Of a DNA stretch of 64,000 nucleotides, positions 9,979-19,017 are shown piece by piece. This DNA is from Pseudomonas fluorescens HK44 (GTDB lineage Bacteria > Pseudomonadota > Gammaproteobacteria > Pseudomonadales > Pseudomonadaceae). The notes under the pieces are model-generated. The model worked only from the letters and a program-made list of their open reading frames with translations, was not told the DNA's origin and made no database searches. Position numbers and translations under genes: made by a program. The stretch is taken from positions 62,001 to 126,000 of the forward strand of contig NZ_AFOY02000008.1 in assembly GCF_000217955.3 (NCBI RefSeq). The letters are read 5' to 3'. Positions within the stretch are counted from its first letter, which is position 1. Each line of letters starts with the position of its first letter.

Positions 9979-10797
9979 ATGTTGGAAAGCCGTTTCGGCT
10001 TCTCCAGACTGATGAAAAAGGCGTCCCTCGCGGGCGCCTTTTTTATGCCTGCAATTTGGCTCTCCAGCGCCCAGGCCCTCTGTCCTGCCCCAGCCAGTCA
10101 GCTGGAAGCTGTCAGCGTGCAGCGCGTGGTGGATGGCGACACGGTGCGCCTGCGCGACGGCCGCAGTGTGCGCATGATCGGTTTGAATACCCCGGAACTG
10201 GGCAAGAAAGGCCGCTCCGACGAACCTTTCGCCGTCGCTGCACGCAAGCGTCTGGAAACGTTGGTGGCGGCAAACGACGGACGGTTGGGTTTGCTGGCGG
10301 GTCAAGAGGGCAAGGATCGCTACGGGCGCACCCTGGCCCATCTCTACAGTGCCAACGGTGACAATCTCGAAGCGCAGATGCTTGCCGAGGGCCTCGGTTA
10401 TCTGGTGGCAGTGGCACCGAACGTCGATTTTGTCAGTTGCCAACAGGCCGCCGAACACGCTGCGCGACAGGCCAGGCTGGGGTTATGGCGGCAGTCGCCT
10501 GTATTGAAAGCGGAGCAGATCAACACTTCGGGTTTTGCTGTGCTCAGTGGGCGTGTGAGCAAGGTTCAGCGCAATCGCGGCGGAATTTGGATCGAGTTGC
10601 AGGATTCGGTTGTATTGCGCGTTGCACCCAATCTGCTCGGTCAATTCGATCTGGCGGCTCTGGAGCGGCTCAACGGCAAGAAAATCGAGGCGCGTGGCTG
10701 GGTGCTCGATCGCTCACGGCACGGTGGTCTGGATTCCGGTCAGGCGCGCTGGTTGTTGCCATTGACCCATCCGGCCATGCTGCAAGCAGTGCCGTAA
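9979..10797 (+). CDS. secreted staphylococcal-nuclease-like (thermonuclease family) protein
   Basis: This is a 272-residue exported protein with an SNase/OB-fold domain at about residues 45-165. Visible family motifs are VVDGDTVRL, IGLNTPE, DRYGRTLAHLY and LGYLVA. A second beta-rich region follows. The N-terminus contains a signal peptide MKKASLAGAFFMPAIWLSSA ending in AQA. The ATG at 9979 has TAAGG six bases upstream and gives an extra 11 residues before MKK; the ATG at 10012 gives a textbook signal peptide. The signal-peptide codons coincide with the rpmE terminator hairpin (10019-10039), so expression may depend on read-through. The substrate is presumably nucleic acid, but activity cannot be judged from sequence alone. 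Confidence 0.88.
   Translation: MLESRFGFSRLMKKASLAGAFFMPAIWLSSAQALCPAPASQLEAVSVQRVVDGDTVRLRDGRSVRMIGLNTPELGKKGRSDEPFAVAARKRLETLVAANDGRLGLLAGQEGKDRYGRTLAHLYSANGDNLEAQMLAEGLGYLVAVAPNVDFVSCQQAAEHAARQARLGLWRQSPVLKAEQINTSGFAVLSGRVSKVQRNRGGIWIELQDSVVLRVAPNLLGQFDLAALERLNGKKIEARGWVLDRSRHGGLDSGQARWLLPLTHPAMLQAVP
10015..10044 (+). terminator. rpmE intrinsic terminator embedded in the nuclease signal-peptide codons
   Basis: GGCG(T)CCC and GGGCGCC form a stem around a TCGC loop. The stem is preceded by five A and followed by six T, so it can act in both orientations. It lies 45-75 bases after the rpmE stop and within codons 13-22 of the nuclease frame. Confidence 0.75.
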
Positions 10798-10910
10798 AAA
10801 GAAATTGTCGACATTTTTTAAGTCAATTGTGAACAGTTGAGCCCTTGTGTTCCGTGGCTCTTGGCCCAAAGTCTTAGGGTAGGGCCCTTGACAGGGGTGA
10901 CCGGTCAGTC

Positions 10911-10939
10911 TTGTGGGGACTTTGCGACGCGAGTATCCT
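10911..10939 (+). promoter_or_regulatory. candidate promoter of the malic enzyme gene
   Basis: TTGTGG (10911-10916) and TATCCT (10934-10939) are spaced by 17 bases, about 40 bases before the ATG. The match to consensus is moderate. Confidence 0.35.
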
Positions 10940-10978
10940 CGGCGGTCCGTCGTTCAACAGTAAAAGCGGAATGCCCAC

Positions 10979-12247
10979 ATGTCTGATTTGAAAACTGCCG
11001 CTCTCGAATATCACGCCCATCCTCGTCCAGGTAAGCTGAGTGTCGAGCTCACCAAGGCCACCGCTACCGCCCGCGATCTGTCGCTGGCCTACAGCCCCGG
11101 CGTAGCCGAACCAGTACGCGAAATCGCCCGCGATCCTGAACTGGCCTACAAATACACCGGCAAGGGCAACCTGGTTGCAGTCATTTCCGATGGCACCGCG
11201 ATTCTCGGCCTGGGTAACCTTGGCCCATTGGCTTCCAAGCCGGTGATGGAAGGTAAAGGCGTGCTGTTCAAGCGCTTCGCCGGTATCGACGTGTTCGACA
11301 TCGAAGTCGACTCCGAAAGCCCGCAAGCCTTCATCGACACCGTCAAGCGTATCTCCATCACCTTCGGTGGCATCAACCTGGAAGACATCAAGGCACCTGA
11401 GTGCTTTGAGATCGAGCGTGCTCTGATCGAGCAGTGCGACATTCCAGTGTTCCACGATGACCAGCACGGCACCGCGATCGTGACCGCTGCCGGCATGATC
11501 AATGCCCTGGAAATCTCTGGTAAAACCCTGCCGGAAGCCAAGATCGTCTGCCTGGGTGCCGGTGCTGCCGCCATCTCCTGCATGAAGTTGCTGGTGAGCA
11601 TGGGCGCCAACATCGAAAACATCTTCATGGTTGACCGTACCGGCGTGATCCACTCCGGCCGTGACGACCTGAACCAGTACAAGGCTGTTTTCGCTCACGC
11701 GACCGACAAGCGCACCCTAAGCGACGCGCTCAAAGGTGCAGACGTGTTCGTCGGCCTGTCCGGTCCGAACCTGCTGAGCGCTGAAAACCTGCTGCTGATG
11801 GCGGCCAATCCGATCGTGTTCGCGTGCTCGAACCCGGACCCGGAAATCGCCCCGGAACTGGCTCACGCCACCCGTAACGACGTGATCATGGCGACCGGCC
11901 GTTCGGACTACCCGAACCAGGTGAACAACGTACTGGGCTTCCCATTCATCTTCCGTGGTGCTCTGGACGTTCGCGCCAAGCGCATCAACGAAGAAATGAA
12001 AGTGGCTGCGGCCAACGCTCTGCGTGAATTGGCCAAGCTGCCAGTGCCTCAGGAAGTGTGTGACGCTTACGGTGGCATCAAGCTGGAGTTCGGTCGTGAG
12101 TACATCATTCCGAAGCCAATGGATGCGCGTTTGATCACTGTGATCTCGGATGCTGTGGCCAAGGCTGCGATCGAGACGGGTGTGGCGACTCTGCCGTATC
12201 CGAAGAACTACCCGCTGAAAAGCGTGGATGATGTGTTCAACGGCTAA
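10979..12247 (+). CDS. maeB: NADP-type malic enzyme, short form
   Basis: This enzyme oxidatively decarboxylates malate to pyruvate, giving NADPH. The 422-residue product contains only the malic N-domain (SPGVAEPVREIARDP) and the NAD(P)-binding domain (CLGAGAAAISCMKLLVSMGA). It lacks the C-terminal phosphotransacetylase-like extension of long MaeB proteins. The active-site region DDQHGTAIVTAAG is intact. The gene is monocistronic: its own upstream region and a strong terminator bound it. Its position next to ponA matches PAO1 PA5046. Confidence 0.93.
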   Translation: MSDLKTAALEYHAHPRPGKLSVELTKATATARDLSLAYSPGVAEPVREIARDPELAYKYTGKGNLVAVISDGTAILGLGNLGPLASKPVMEGKGVLFKRFAGIDVFDIEVDSESPQAFIDTVKRISITFGGINLEDIKAPECFEIERALIEQCDIPVFHDDQHGTAIVTAAGMINALEISGKTLPEAKIVCLGAGAAAISCMKLLVSMGANIENIFMVDRTGVIHSGRDDLNQYKAVFAHATDKRTLSDALKGADVFVGLSGPNLLSAENLLLMAANPIVFACSNPDPEIAPELAHATRNDVIMATGRSDYPNQVNNVLGFPFIFRGALDVRAKRINEEMKVAAANALRELAKLPVPQEVCDAYGGIKLEFGREYIIPKPMDARLITVISDAVAKAAIETGVATLPYPKNYPLKSVDDVFNG

Positions 12248-12271
12248 GTCGTTGTAGCGCTTCAACAAAAG

Positions 12272-12301
12272 GCCCCGGCTCTTGTGAGTCGGGGCTTTTT
12301 T
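12272..12301 (+). terminator. intrinsic terminator of the malic enzyme gene
   Basis: GCCCCGGCT and AGTCGGGGC form a nearly perfect stem around a short loop, followed by seven T. It begins 25 bases after the stop codon. Confidence 0.9.
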
Positions 12302-12317
12302 ATTTCTGTCTTTTGTA

Positions 12318-12660
12318 GGTGTACATATCCGTTATTGGTGTAACGGCTACTTACGGTTTCGCTCTTACAGCGAGTCCCTTTTGTCAAACGCCACAAAAGG
12401 AACCAAAAAGTCTCGCCCCGAGCGTACGGCACCTCGCTTAGGCTCGGCGTTCCCTCGCTCCGGTGTCCATCAGGGGGCATCGCCTCCGGTCGGCTTCGCT
12501 TCGACCTCCTCTCGATGTATTCGGCTTCGCCGAACGGCGCTGCGCGCCAACCCCCTGATGAACACCTCCACTCGGCCTCCCGAAGGGGCGGGTAGATCAA
12601 AATCAAAAGCAACAGCACGGCGGCCTACCGGCCGGCCTGAGTGGTTGGGGCATGTACGGC
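12318..12660. repeat. long intergenic dispersed repeat (non-coding)
   Basis: This stretch has open frames on both strands but no ribosome binding site or recognisable domain. It contains internal short palindromes such as GGCTTCGCCGAA and a CCACAAAAGGAACCAAAAAG segment. From memory, similar tracts recur between genes in many fluorescent pseudomonads and are often misannotated as small proteins. A genome-wide self-comparison would settle it. Confidence 0.4.
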
Positions 12661-12664
12661 TTTA

Positions 12665-12749
12665 GATCGTTCCCACGCTCTGCGTGGGAATGCCGCCAGG
12701 GACGCTCCGCGTTCCGCTTCATGAGCTGACGCAGAGCGTGGGAACGATC
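12665..12749. repeat. REPIN of a second class (GATCGTTCCCACGCTCTGCG ends)
   Basis: GATCGTTCCCACGCTCTGCG and its complement CGCAGAGCGTGGGAACGATC face each other 45 bases apart. The type differs from the GAGGGAGCTTGCTCCC REPINs elsewhere in this window. Confidence 0.85.
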
Positions 12750-12878
12750 AGGTGATTGGGACTTGTGTAATGCCTGTAGGAGTCGAGTTGAACTTGGCGA
12801 CAGCATCACGGGCAACGCAGAAATCTCCGACAAGTCTTTAGGGTTGCCCCTAGGAAGCACGGCCTCTAGCCTTTAATC

Positions 12879-12914
12879 GTCGCTGCCAATTCAGCGACCG
12901 GGACTGCAAGCCCG
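12879..12914 (+). other. two hairpins upstream of the DUF6124 leader promoter
   Basis: GTCGCTG/CAGCGAC (12879-12898) and CGGG/CCCG (12899-12914) are adjacent perfect stems. They lie just upstream of a TATAAT promoter, so they may belong to an older transcript, or to protein-binding sites, rather than to the leader RNA. Confidence 0.4.
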
Positions 12915-12922
12915 CTGATAGT

Positions 12923-12952
12923 TTGTTAGGCGCTTACATGCGCACCTATAAT
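12923..12952 (+). promoter_or_regulatory. promoter of the DUF6124 leader RNA
   Basis: A perfect TATAAT (12947-12952) lies 18 bases after TTGTTA (12923-12928). Transcription would begin near 12959, about 25 bases before the folded leader element. Confidence 0.6.
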
Positions 12953-12983
12953 CGTGACGCTTTTTCAGTGTCCATTGATTTAT

Positions 12984-13062
12984 GGTGGCTGTGTGCGGGA
13001 GACCTTCGGGTCTGCCGAGGGCCTAACAACTCGGTCTTGCAGACCTGCATACAGCTGCCACC
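12984..13062 (+). ncRNA. candidate structured leader RNA upstream of a DUF6124 gene
   Basis: This 79-base element closes with GGTGGC/GCCACC and continues as TGTGTGC/GCATACA across a three-base bulge. Inside lie three hairpins: AGACC-TTCG-GGTCT with a UUCG tetraloop, CGAG/CTCG, and GGTCT-TGC-AGACC. The fold therefore resembles a multi-branched riboswitch or a cis-regulatory RNA. It ends about 50 bases before the ATG of the DUF6124 gene and follows a strong promoter. I do not recognise it as a named RNA family. A covariance search over DUF6124 upstream regions would test it. Confidence 0.55.
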
Positions 13063-13113
13063 CATCATCTGCAAGTGATGCTGGTAGCTCCATTTATTGT
13101 TAGGAGCTCCATC

Positions 13114-13503
13114 ATGATCAAAGAAACCCCCAATCCCCCCGAACACGACGACGTCTCCCCCTACGAATCCCTCGATTCAAAAAAACTCCACGACGCCGCC
13201 CACCGTGCGCTCGATCATTACCTGAAACCCACCCTCGCCAAATTGCGCTTCAGCGATCTGCGCTCAGACCGGCTGTTCAGCGTTGCCCCCGACGTGGGCC
13301 TCGAAAGCCTGTTGGCCAATGCCTCGGAGGATCTAGCCTCAGTCAAGGTCATGGCCGCCGACCTGGCATTCGAGATCGAAGGCTCGCGACGCAGTGTGGC
13401 GTTGGCGATTTGCCGGATGGTCGATGGCGCTCTGTTGTTGGTGGACAAGGCGCTGGATGACTACAACCCGTCGGAGTCGGACCAGTTTTACGTCAAAGAG
13501 TAG
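13114..13503 (+). CDS. DUF6124 family protein
   Basis: This is a 129-residue cytosolic protein of a Pseudomonas-restricted family of unknown function. The family core LESLLANASEDLASVKVMA followed by EIEGSRRSVALAI is visible at about residues 67-105. A helical bundle is likely. The ATG at 13114 has TTAGGAGCT nine bases upstream; a longer frame starting at 13075 would translate leader sequence and is rejected. A second paralogue lies at 35644-36027. The gene ends in a shared convergent terminator with the PBP1A gene. Confidence 0.8.
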   Translation: MIKETPNPPEHDDVSPYESLDSKKLHDAAHRALDHYLKPTLAKLRFSDLRSDRLFSVAPDVGLESLLANASEDLASVKVMAADLAFEIEGSRRSVALAICRMVDGALLLVDKALDDYNPSESDQFYVKE

Positions 13504-13523
13504 AAGCGCGAAGTCCAGATGCT

Positions 13524-13559
13524 AAAAAGCCCCGCCTTCAAACGAAGAGCGGGGCTTTT
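13524..13559. terminator. bidirectional terminator between DUF6124 gene and mrcA
   Basis: AAAAAGCCCCGC and GCGGGGCTTTT pair around a 14-base loop. A-tracts and T-tracts on both sides suit termination of both convergent genes. Confidence 0.85.
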
Positions 13560-13574
13560 GTTGGGGCTGCGCGA

Positions 13575-16016
13575 TCAGAACAGATCGATCGGCGCCGCTT
13601 CGTCTGCTGGCAGCGGGCTGCCCGGTGCATTGCCGTTGCCCAGTTCGTTGACCGATGGCGGCGTGTCTTCGGACTTGAACAGCTCGAAATAGGCGCCTGG
13701 CGTGCTTGGAGTGGCCGCGCGACCGCTGATCGGGTCAACCCGCAGGCTGAGGATGCCTTCCGGCTCGGCCTGGGTATGCGGTGGTTTGCCTTTGAGCGCA
13801 GCGCTCATGTAGTTCATCCAGATCGGCAGTGCCACGGTGCCGCCGAACTCGCGCTTGCCAAGGCTTTCCGGTTGGTCGAAACCGGTCCAGACCGTGGTTA
13901 CGTAATCGGCGTTGTAGCCCGAGAACCAGGCGTCCTTGGATTCGTTGGTGGTCCCGGTCTTGCCCGCGATGTCGCTGCGGCCCATGGACAGGGCACGACG
14001 CCCGGTACCGAGCTTGATCACGTCTTCGAGCATGCTGTTGAGGATGAAGGTGGTGCGCCCGTCGATGATCCGTTCTGCGACGGCCGGAGCTTGTACGGTG
14101 GTTTGCGCCACCGGGGCTTCGCCTGGTGTCGGGTTGACCGTAAAGGTGTTGCTCACCGGCGCTGCGATCCCGTTGCTGGCGATATCGCCCTTCGGCACGC
14201 TTGGCGGGTTGGCGACGAACAGCGTGTCACCGTTGCGGCTTTCGATCTTGTCGATGATGTACGGGGTGATCTTGTAGCCGCCGTTGGCAAAGGTGCTCCA
14301 GCCAGTGGCGATTTCCATTGGCGTCAGCGTTGCGGTGCCCAGGGCCAGCGACAGGTTGCGCGGCAGGTCCTGCTTGTTGAAGCCGAACTTGCTGATGTAG
14401 TCGATGGTGCGATCGACGCCCAGCGCCTGGAGCAGACGGATCGACACCAGGTTGCGCGACTTGTAGAGCGCTTCACGCATGCGGATCGGGCCGAGGAAGG
14501 TGTTGGTGTCGTTCTTCGGACGCCAGACCTTGTCCAGGTACTCGTCGACGAACACGATCGGTGCGTCGTTGACCAGGGTTGCCGCGGTGTAGCCGTTATC
14601 CAGCGCAGCGCTGTAGACGAATGGCTTGAAGCTCGAACCCGGTTGGCGCTTGGCCTGCATGGCGCGGTTGTAGTTGCTCTGCTCGAACGCGAAGCCGCCA
14701 ACCAAGGCGCGGATGGCGCCGTTTTGCGGGTCCAGCGAAACCAGTGCGCTTTGGGCGGCCGGAATCTGGCTGAACTTCAGGGCATTGTCCGGTTGGCGCT
14801 GTACGCGAATCAGGTCACCGACCTGGGCGACGTCCGATGGCTGCTTCGGTGCCGGGCCCATGCTGTTGGTATTCAGGAACGGGCGCGCCCATTTCATGCT
14901 GTCCCAGCTGACATGTTCTTCGCCGTTGCGGGTCAGGACCTGCACGCCGTTTTTCTCGATCAGGGTGACGATGGCCGGTTCCAGGCCGCTGATGGTGCGC
15001 TGCTTGGTCAGTTCCGTGGCCCAGGCAGCGGGCGTCTTGCCCGGCAAACGGGACTCGGGGCCACGATAGCCATGGCGCTGGTCGTAGGTGATCAAGCCTT
15101 CATGAACGGCGGTGTTGGCCATTTCCTGGAGGTTGCTCGGCACGGTGGTGGTGACGCGGAAACCTTCGGTGTAGGCATCGCTGCCATAACGACCGACCAT
15201 TTCGGCACGGGCCATTTCGGCGATGTACGGCGCGTTCACTTCCGGCGTCGGCACGTGATAGCTGGCGTTCAGCGGCTCGTTGATCGCGGCCTGATACGCC
15301 GCTTCGTCGATTTTCCCGAGCTTGTACATGCGCCCCAGGATCCAGTCGCGACGTTCTTTGCTGCGCGCCGGGTTGGCCAGCGGATTGAAGCGCGAAGGAG
15401 CCTTCGGCAGGCCGGCGATCATCGCCATCTGCGCCAGGCTGACATCGCGAATCGACTTGCCGTAATACACCTGTGCCGCCGCCTCGATGCCGTAGGCGCG
15501 GTTGCCCAGATAGATCTTGTTCACGTAGAGCTCAAGGATCTCGTCCTTGGTCAGCTGACGCTCGATTTGCAGGGCCAGGAGGATTTCCGTGGTCTTGCGC
15601 GAAAAGCTGCGCTCGCTGGTGAGGAAGAAGTTCTTCGCCACCTGCATGGTGATGGTGCTGCCGCCGGATTGAATGTGTCCGCTTTTGACCAGTTGGGACG
15701 CGGCACGCATCAGGCTGCTGGGGTCGACGCCATAGTGGTTGGCGAAGTTGTCGTCTTCAGCGCTGAGTAACGCATTGATGAAATTGGGCGGGATGTCGGC
15801 GAAGCGGATCGGTGTGCGGCGCATTTCGCCAAACTCGGCGATCAATTTGCCGTCGCTGCTGTAGACCCGCAAAGGAATCTGCAACTGAATGCTTCTCAGC
15901 GCCTCCACGGACGGCAATCCCGGACTAAGGTAAAGAAAGGCGCCACTCAGACCGAGGAGCAGTCCGCAGAAAACGGCGACGATGGACCACCCGAAAAATT
16001 TCAGCAGACGAATCAA
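13575..16016 (-). CDS. mrcA: penicillin-binding protein 1A (bifunctional murein synthase)
   Basis: This enzyme builds and cross-links peptidoglycan at the inner membrane. The 813-residue product has an N-terminal membrane anchor (FFGWSIVAVFCGLLLGLSGAF) and a GT51 transglycosylase domain (SAEDDNFANHYGVD, GGSTITMQ, KIYLGNRAYGIEAAA). It then has an OB-like insert and a transpeptidase domain with SSFK, SRN and KTGT motifs. The frame opens with TTG at 16016 (residues MIRLLKFFG); no in-frame ATG lies close by. It is divergent from pilM, as in PAO1 (ponA), with 213 bases between the two starts. Confidence 0.96.
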   Translation of the reverse strand: MIRLLKFFGWSIVAVFCGLLLGLSGAFLYLSPGLPSVEALRSIQLQIPLRVYSSDGKLIAEFGEMRRTPIRFADIPPNFINALLSAEDDNFANHYGVDPSSLMRAASQLVKSGHIQSGGSTITMQVAKNFFLTSERSFSRKTTEILLALQIERQLTKDEILELYVNKIYLGNRAYGIEAAAQVYYGKSIRDVSLAQMAMIAGLPKAPSRFNPLANPARSKERRDWILGRMYKLGKIDEAAYQAAINEPLNASYHVPTPEVNAPYIAEMARAEMVGRYGSDAYTEGFRVTTTVPSNLQEMANTAVHEGLITYDQRHGYRGPESRLPGKTPAAWATELTKQRTISGLEPAIVTLIEKNGVQVLTRNGEEHVSWDSMKWARPFLNTNSMGPAPKQPSDVAQVGDLIRVQRQPDNALKFSQIPAAQSALVSLDPQNGAIRALVGGFAFEQSNYNRAMQAKRQPGSSFKPFVYSAALDNGYTAATLVNDAPIVFVDEYLDKVWRPKNDTNTFLGPIRMREALYKSRNLVSIRLLQALGVDRTIDYISKFGFNKQDLPRNLSLALGTATLTPMEIATGWSTFANGGYKITPYIIDKIESRNGDTLFVANPPSVPKGDIASNGIAAPVSNTFTVNPTPGEAPVAQTTVQAPAVAERIIDGRTTFILNSMLEDVIKLGTGRRALSMGRSDIAGKTGTTNESKDAWFSGYNADYVTTVWTGFDQPESLGKREFGGTVALPIWMNYMSAALKGKPPHTQAEPEGILSLRVDPISGRAATPSTPGAYFELFKSEDTPPSVNELGNGNAPGSPLPADEAAPIDLF

Positions 16017-16202
16017 GGCTTTTGGACATCCAGGGTAAAGAATGAATTAGGCGTCAGGGCATTCAAGGTAAGCAAGGGTCGACCCGCGCTTGAGAAAGCG
16101 GAAAAAACGCTGGCCATTATAAGCATTTTTCCGCCAAAAGCGCATTTGGCGCCTCTGTCAAGACGCAGCTATTGAACGCAATGAATCATAAAGAGTCCGT
16201 AA

Positions 16203-17293
<1,091 letters not shown>

Positions 17294-17294
<1 letters not shown>

Positions 17295-17860
17295 TGGCGC
17301 GGATCAATCTTCTCCCTTGGCGCGAAGAGCTGCGCGAGGAGCGTCGCAAGCGCTTCCTGTTGGGGTTGGCGGGCGCGCTGGCGGCGGCGGTCGGGGTGAT
17401 TTTGCTGGGTGATCACGCCATCAGCAGTGCGATTGATCGACAGGTAGCCCGCAACGATTACGTCGGCAAACAGATCGCCGTGCTGGATGATCGGATCAAG
17501 CAGATCAGCGATCTGAAAACCCGTCGTCGGCAACTCGTGGAGCGGATGCGGATCATCCAGGACTTGCAAGGCAATCGGTCGGTCAGCGCACGGATTTTCG
17601 ATCAACTGGCGCGCAGGCTGCCGGACGGGGTGTATTTCACCGACGTGAAACGGGTCGATAAAACGCTGTCCATCAGCGGGGCGGCAGAGTCGAACAATCG
17701 CGTCTCGGAGTTGTTGCGCAACCTCGATGCCTCCGACCGGTTCGAGTCGCCGAACCTGACCGAGGTCAAAGCGACCACGGCCGGCGCGCTGGATCAGGCC
17801 AACGTGTTTCAGCTGACCGTTCGTCAGTCTCAACCGGCCGCAGCGGAGGACGCGAAATGA
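17294..17860 (+). CDS. pilN: type IV pilus alignment protein PilN
   Basis: This 188-residue bitopic inner-membrane protein has the conserved N-terminal INLLPWREE motif that binds PilM. A single membrane segment lies around residues 22-40, followed by a periplasmic coiled coil and a ferredoxin-like domain that pairs with PilO. It overlaps pilM by one base and pilO by four (ATGA), indicating translational coupling. Confidence 0.95.
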
Positions 17861-18480
17861 GTCCGTCCCAATGGTTCGAGGGGTTGCGCAAGGTCGATAT
17901 CAACGACCTGGACCTGAACAACATAGGCTCCTGGCCCACGGCGATCAAAGGCTTGGCGGGTGGGCTGCTGATCGTGCTGGTGCTGGCGCTGGGTTACAGC
18001 TTTTACCTCAAGGATCTTGAAGATCAGCTTGAGCAGGCTCGCGCCGGGGAAGCCACCCTCAAGGAGCAGTTCGCGAGCAAGGCGCACATGGCGGCCAATC
18101 TGGAGCGCTACATCGAGCAGATGAAAGCAATGGAAACCTCCTTCAGCGTGCTCTTGCGGCAGTTACCCGGCGATACCGAGGTGCCCGGTCTGCTGGAAGA
18201 CATCACTCGCACCGGATTGGGCAGCGGGCTGGAGTTTGAAGAGATCAAGCTGCTGCCGGAAGTCACCCAGCAGTTCTACATCGAGCTACCGATCCAGATC
18301 ACTGTTACCGGCGCCTACCATGACCTGGCGACCTTCGTCAGTGGCGTCGCCAACCTCCCGCGGATCGTCACCCTGCACGATTTCAACGTCGAGCCGGTCG
18401 TTCCGGGCAGCGGCGCGAAACTGCGCATGAACATCCTGGCCAAGACTTACCGCTACAACGACAAGGGGTTGCAGAAATGA
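17857..18480 (+). CDS. pilO: type IV pilus alignment protein PilO
   Basis: This 207-residue inner-membrane protein is the partner of PilN. A membrane segment lies at about residues 29-50 (GLAGGLLIVLVLALGYSFYL). A periplasmic coiled coil (EDQLEQARAGEATLKEQF) and a ferredoxin-like domain follow. It overlaps pilN and pilP by four bases each. Confidence 0.95.
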   Translation: MSPSQWFEGLRKVDINDLDLNNIGSWPTAIKGLAGGLLIVLVLALGYSFYLKDLEDQLEQARAGEATLKEQFASKAHMAANLERYIEQMKAMETSFSVLLRQLPGDTEVPGLLEDITRTGLGSGLEFEEIKLLPEVTQQFYIELPIQITVTGAYHDLATFVSGVANLPRIVTLHDFNVEPVVPGSGAKLRMNILAKTYRYNDKGLQK

Positions 18481-19004
18481 ATGCGGCCCGATGGTTTTCA
18501 CTGGCTGTGCTGCTGGGGGGGCTTGCCGGTTGTGGCAACGGTAACGACTTCAGCGAACTGGACGCCTACATGAACGAGGTACGCCTGCACCCGCCTGGCA
18601 AGATCGAGCCGGTGCCGACGTTCAGGTCCTACGAAACATTCACTTACAGCGCTGCGTCGTTGCGCAGTCCGTTTTCACCGCAGGTCAGGGTCGACCTGGC
18701 AGGTCGAAAACAGGGGGCACGCAACGTCAGGCCCGATCCGAGCCGGGTCAAGCAATACCTTGAAGGTTTCAACATCGAGCAGTTTGAAATGGTCGGCACT
18801 ATTTCCAATGCGTCCGGCGCCTTTGCGCTGTTGCGCGGTGCTGGTGGGGTACATCGGCTGAAGATCGGTGACTACCTGGGGCGCAACGATGGCCGGATCG
18901 TGGCCATCAGTGACTCGCAAGTCGATGTGGTCGAAATCGTTCCCGATGGTGAAGGTGCCTGGCTGGAGCGACCGCGGACTATTCCTTTGAAAGAGCATTC
19001 ATAG
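18477..19004 (+). CDS. pilP: type IV pilus lipoprotein PilP
   Basis: This 175-residue lipoprotein links the PilNO subcomplex to the secretin. A signal peptide ending in the lipobox LAGC places the lipidated Cys at about residue 19. The C-terminal beta-sandwich contains HRLKIGDYLGRNDGRIVAIS. Its start overlaps pilO (ATGA). Confidence 0.94.
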   Translation: MNAARWFSLAVLLGGLAGCGNGNDFSELDAYMNEVRLHPPGKIEPVPTFRSYETFTYSAASLRSPFSPQVRVDLAGRKQGARNVRPDPSRVKQYLEGFNIEQFEMVGTISNASGAFALLRGAGGVHRLKIGDYLGRNDGRIVAISDSQVDVVEIVPDGEGAWLERPRTIPLKEHS

Positions 19005-19017
19005 TGGAACTCGTATC

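Noticed and set aside
12262..12618. 118-residue minus-strand frame in the long repeat
   Set aside because: It lies in a repeat-like non-coding tract, starts without a good ribosome binding site and runs into the maeB terminator.
13776..15770. 664-residue plus-strand frame over the PBP1A gene
   Set aside because: Shadow of mrcA; no ribosome binding site or domain.
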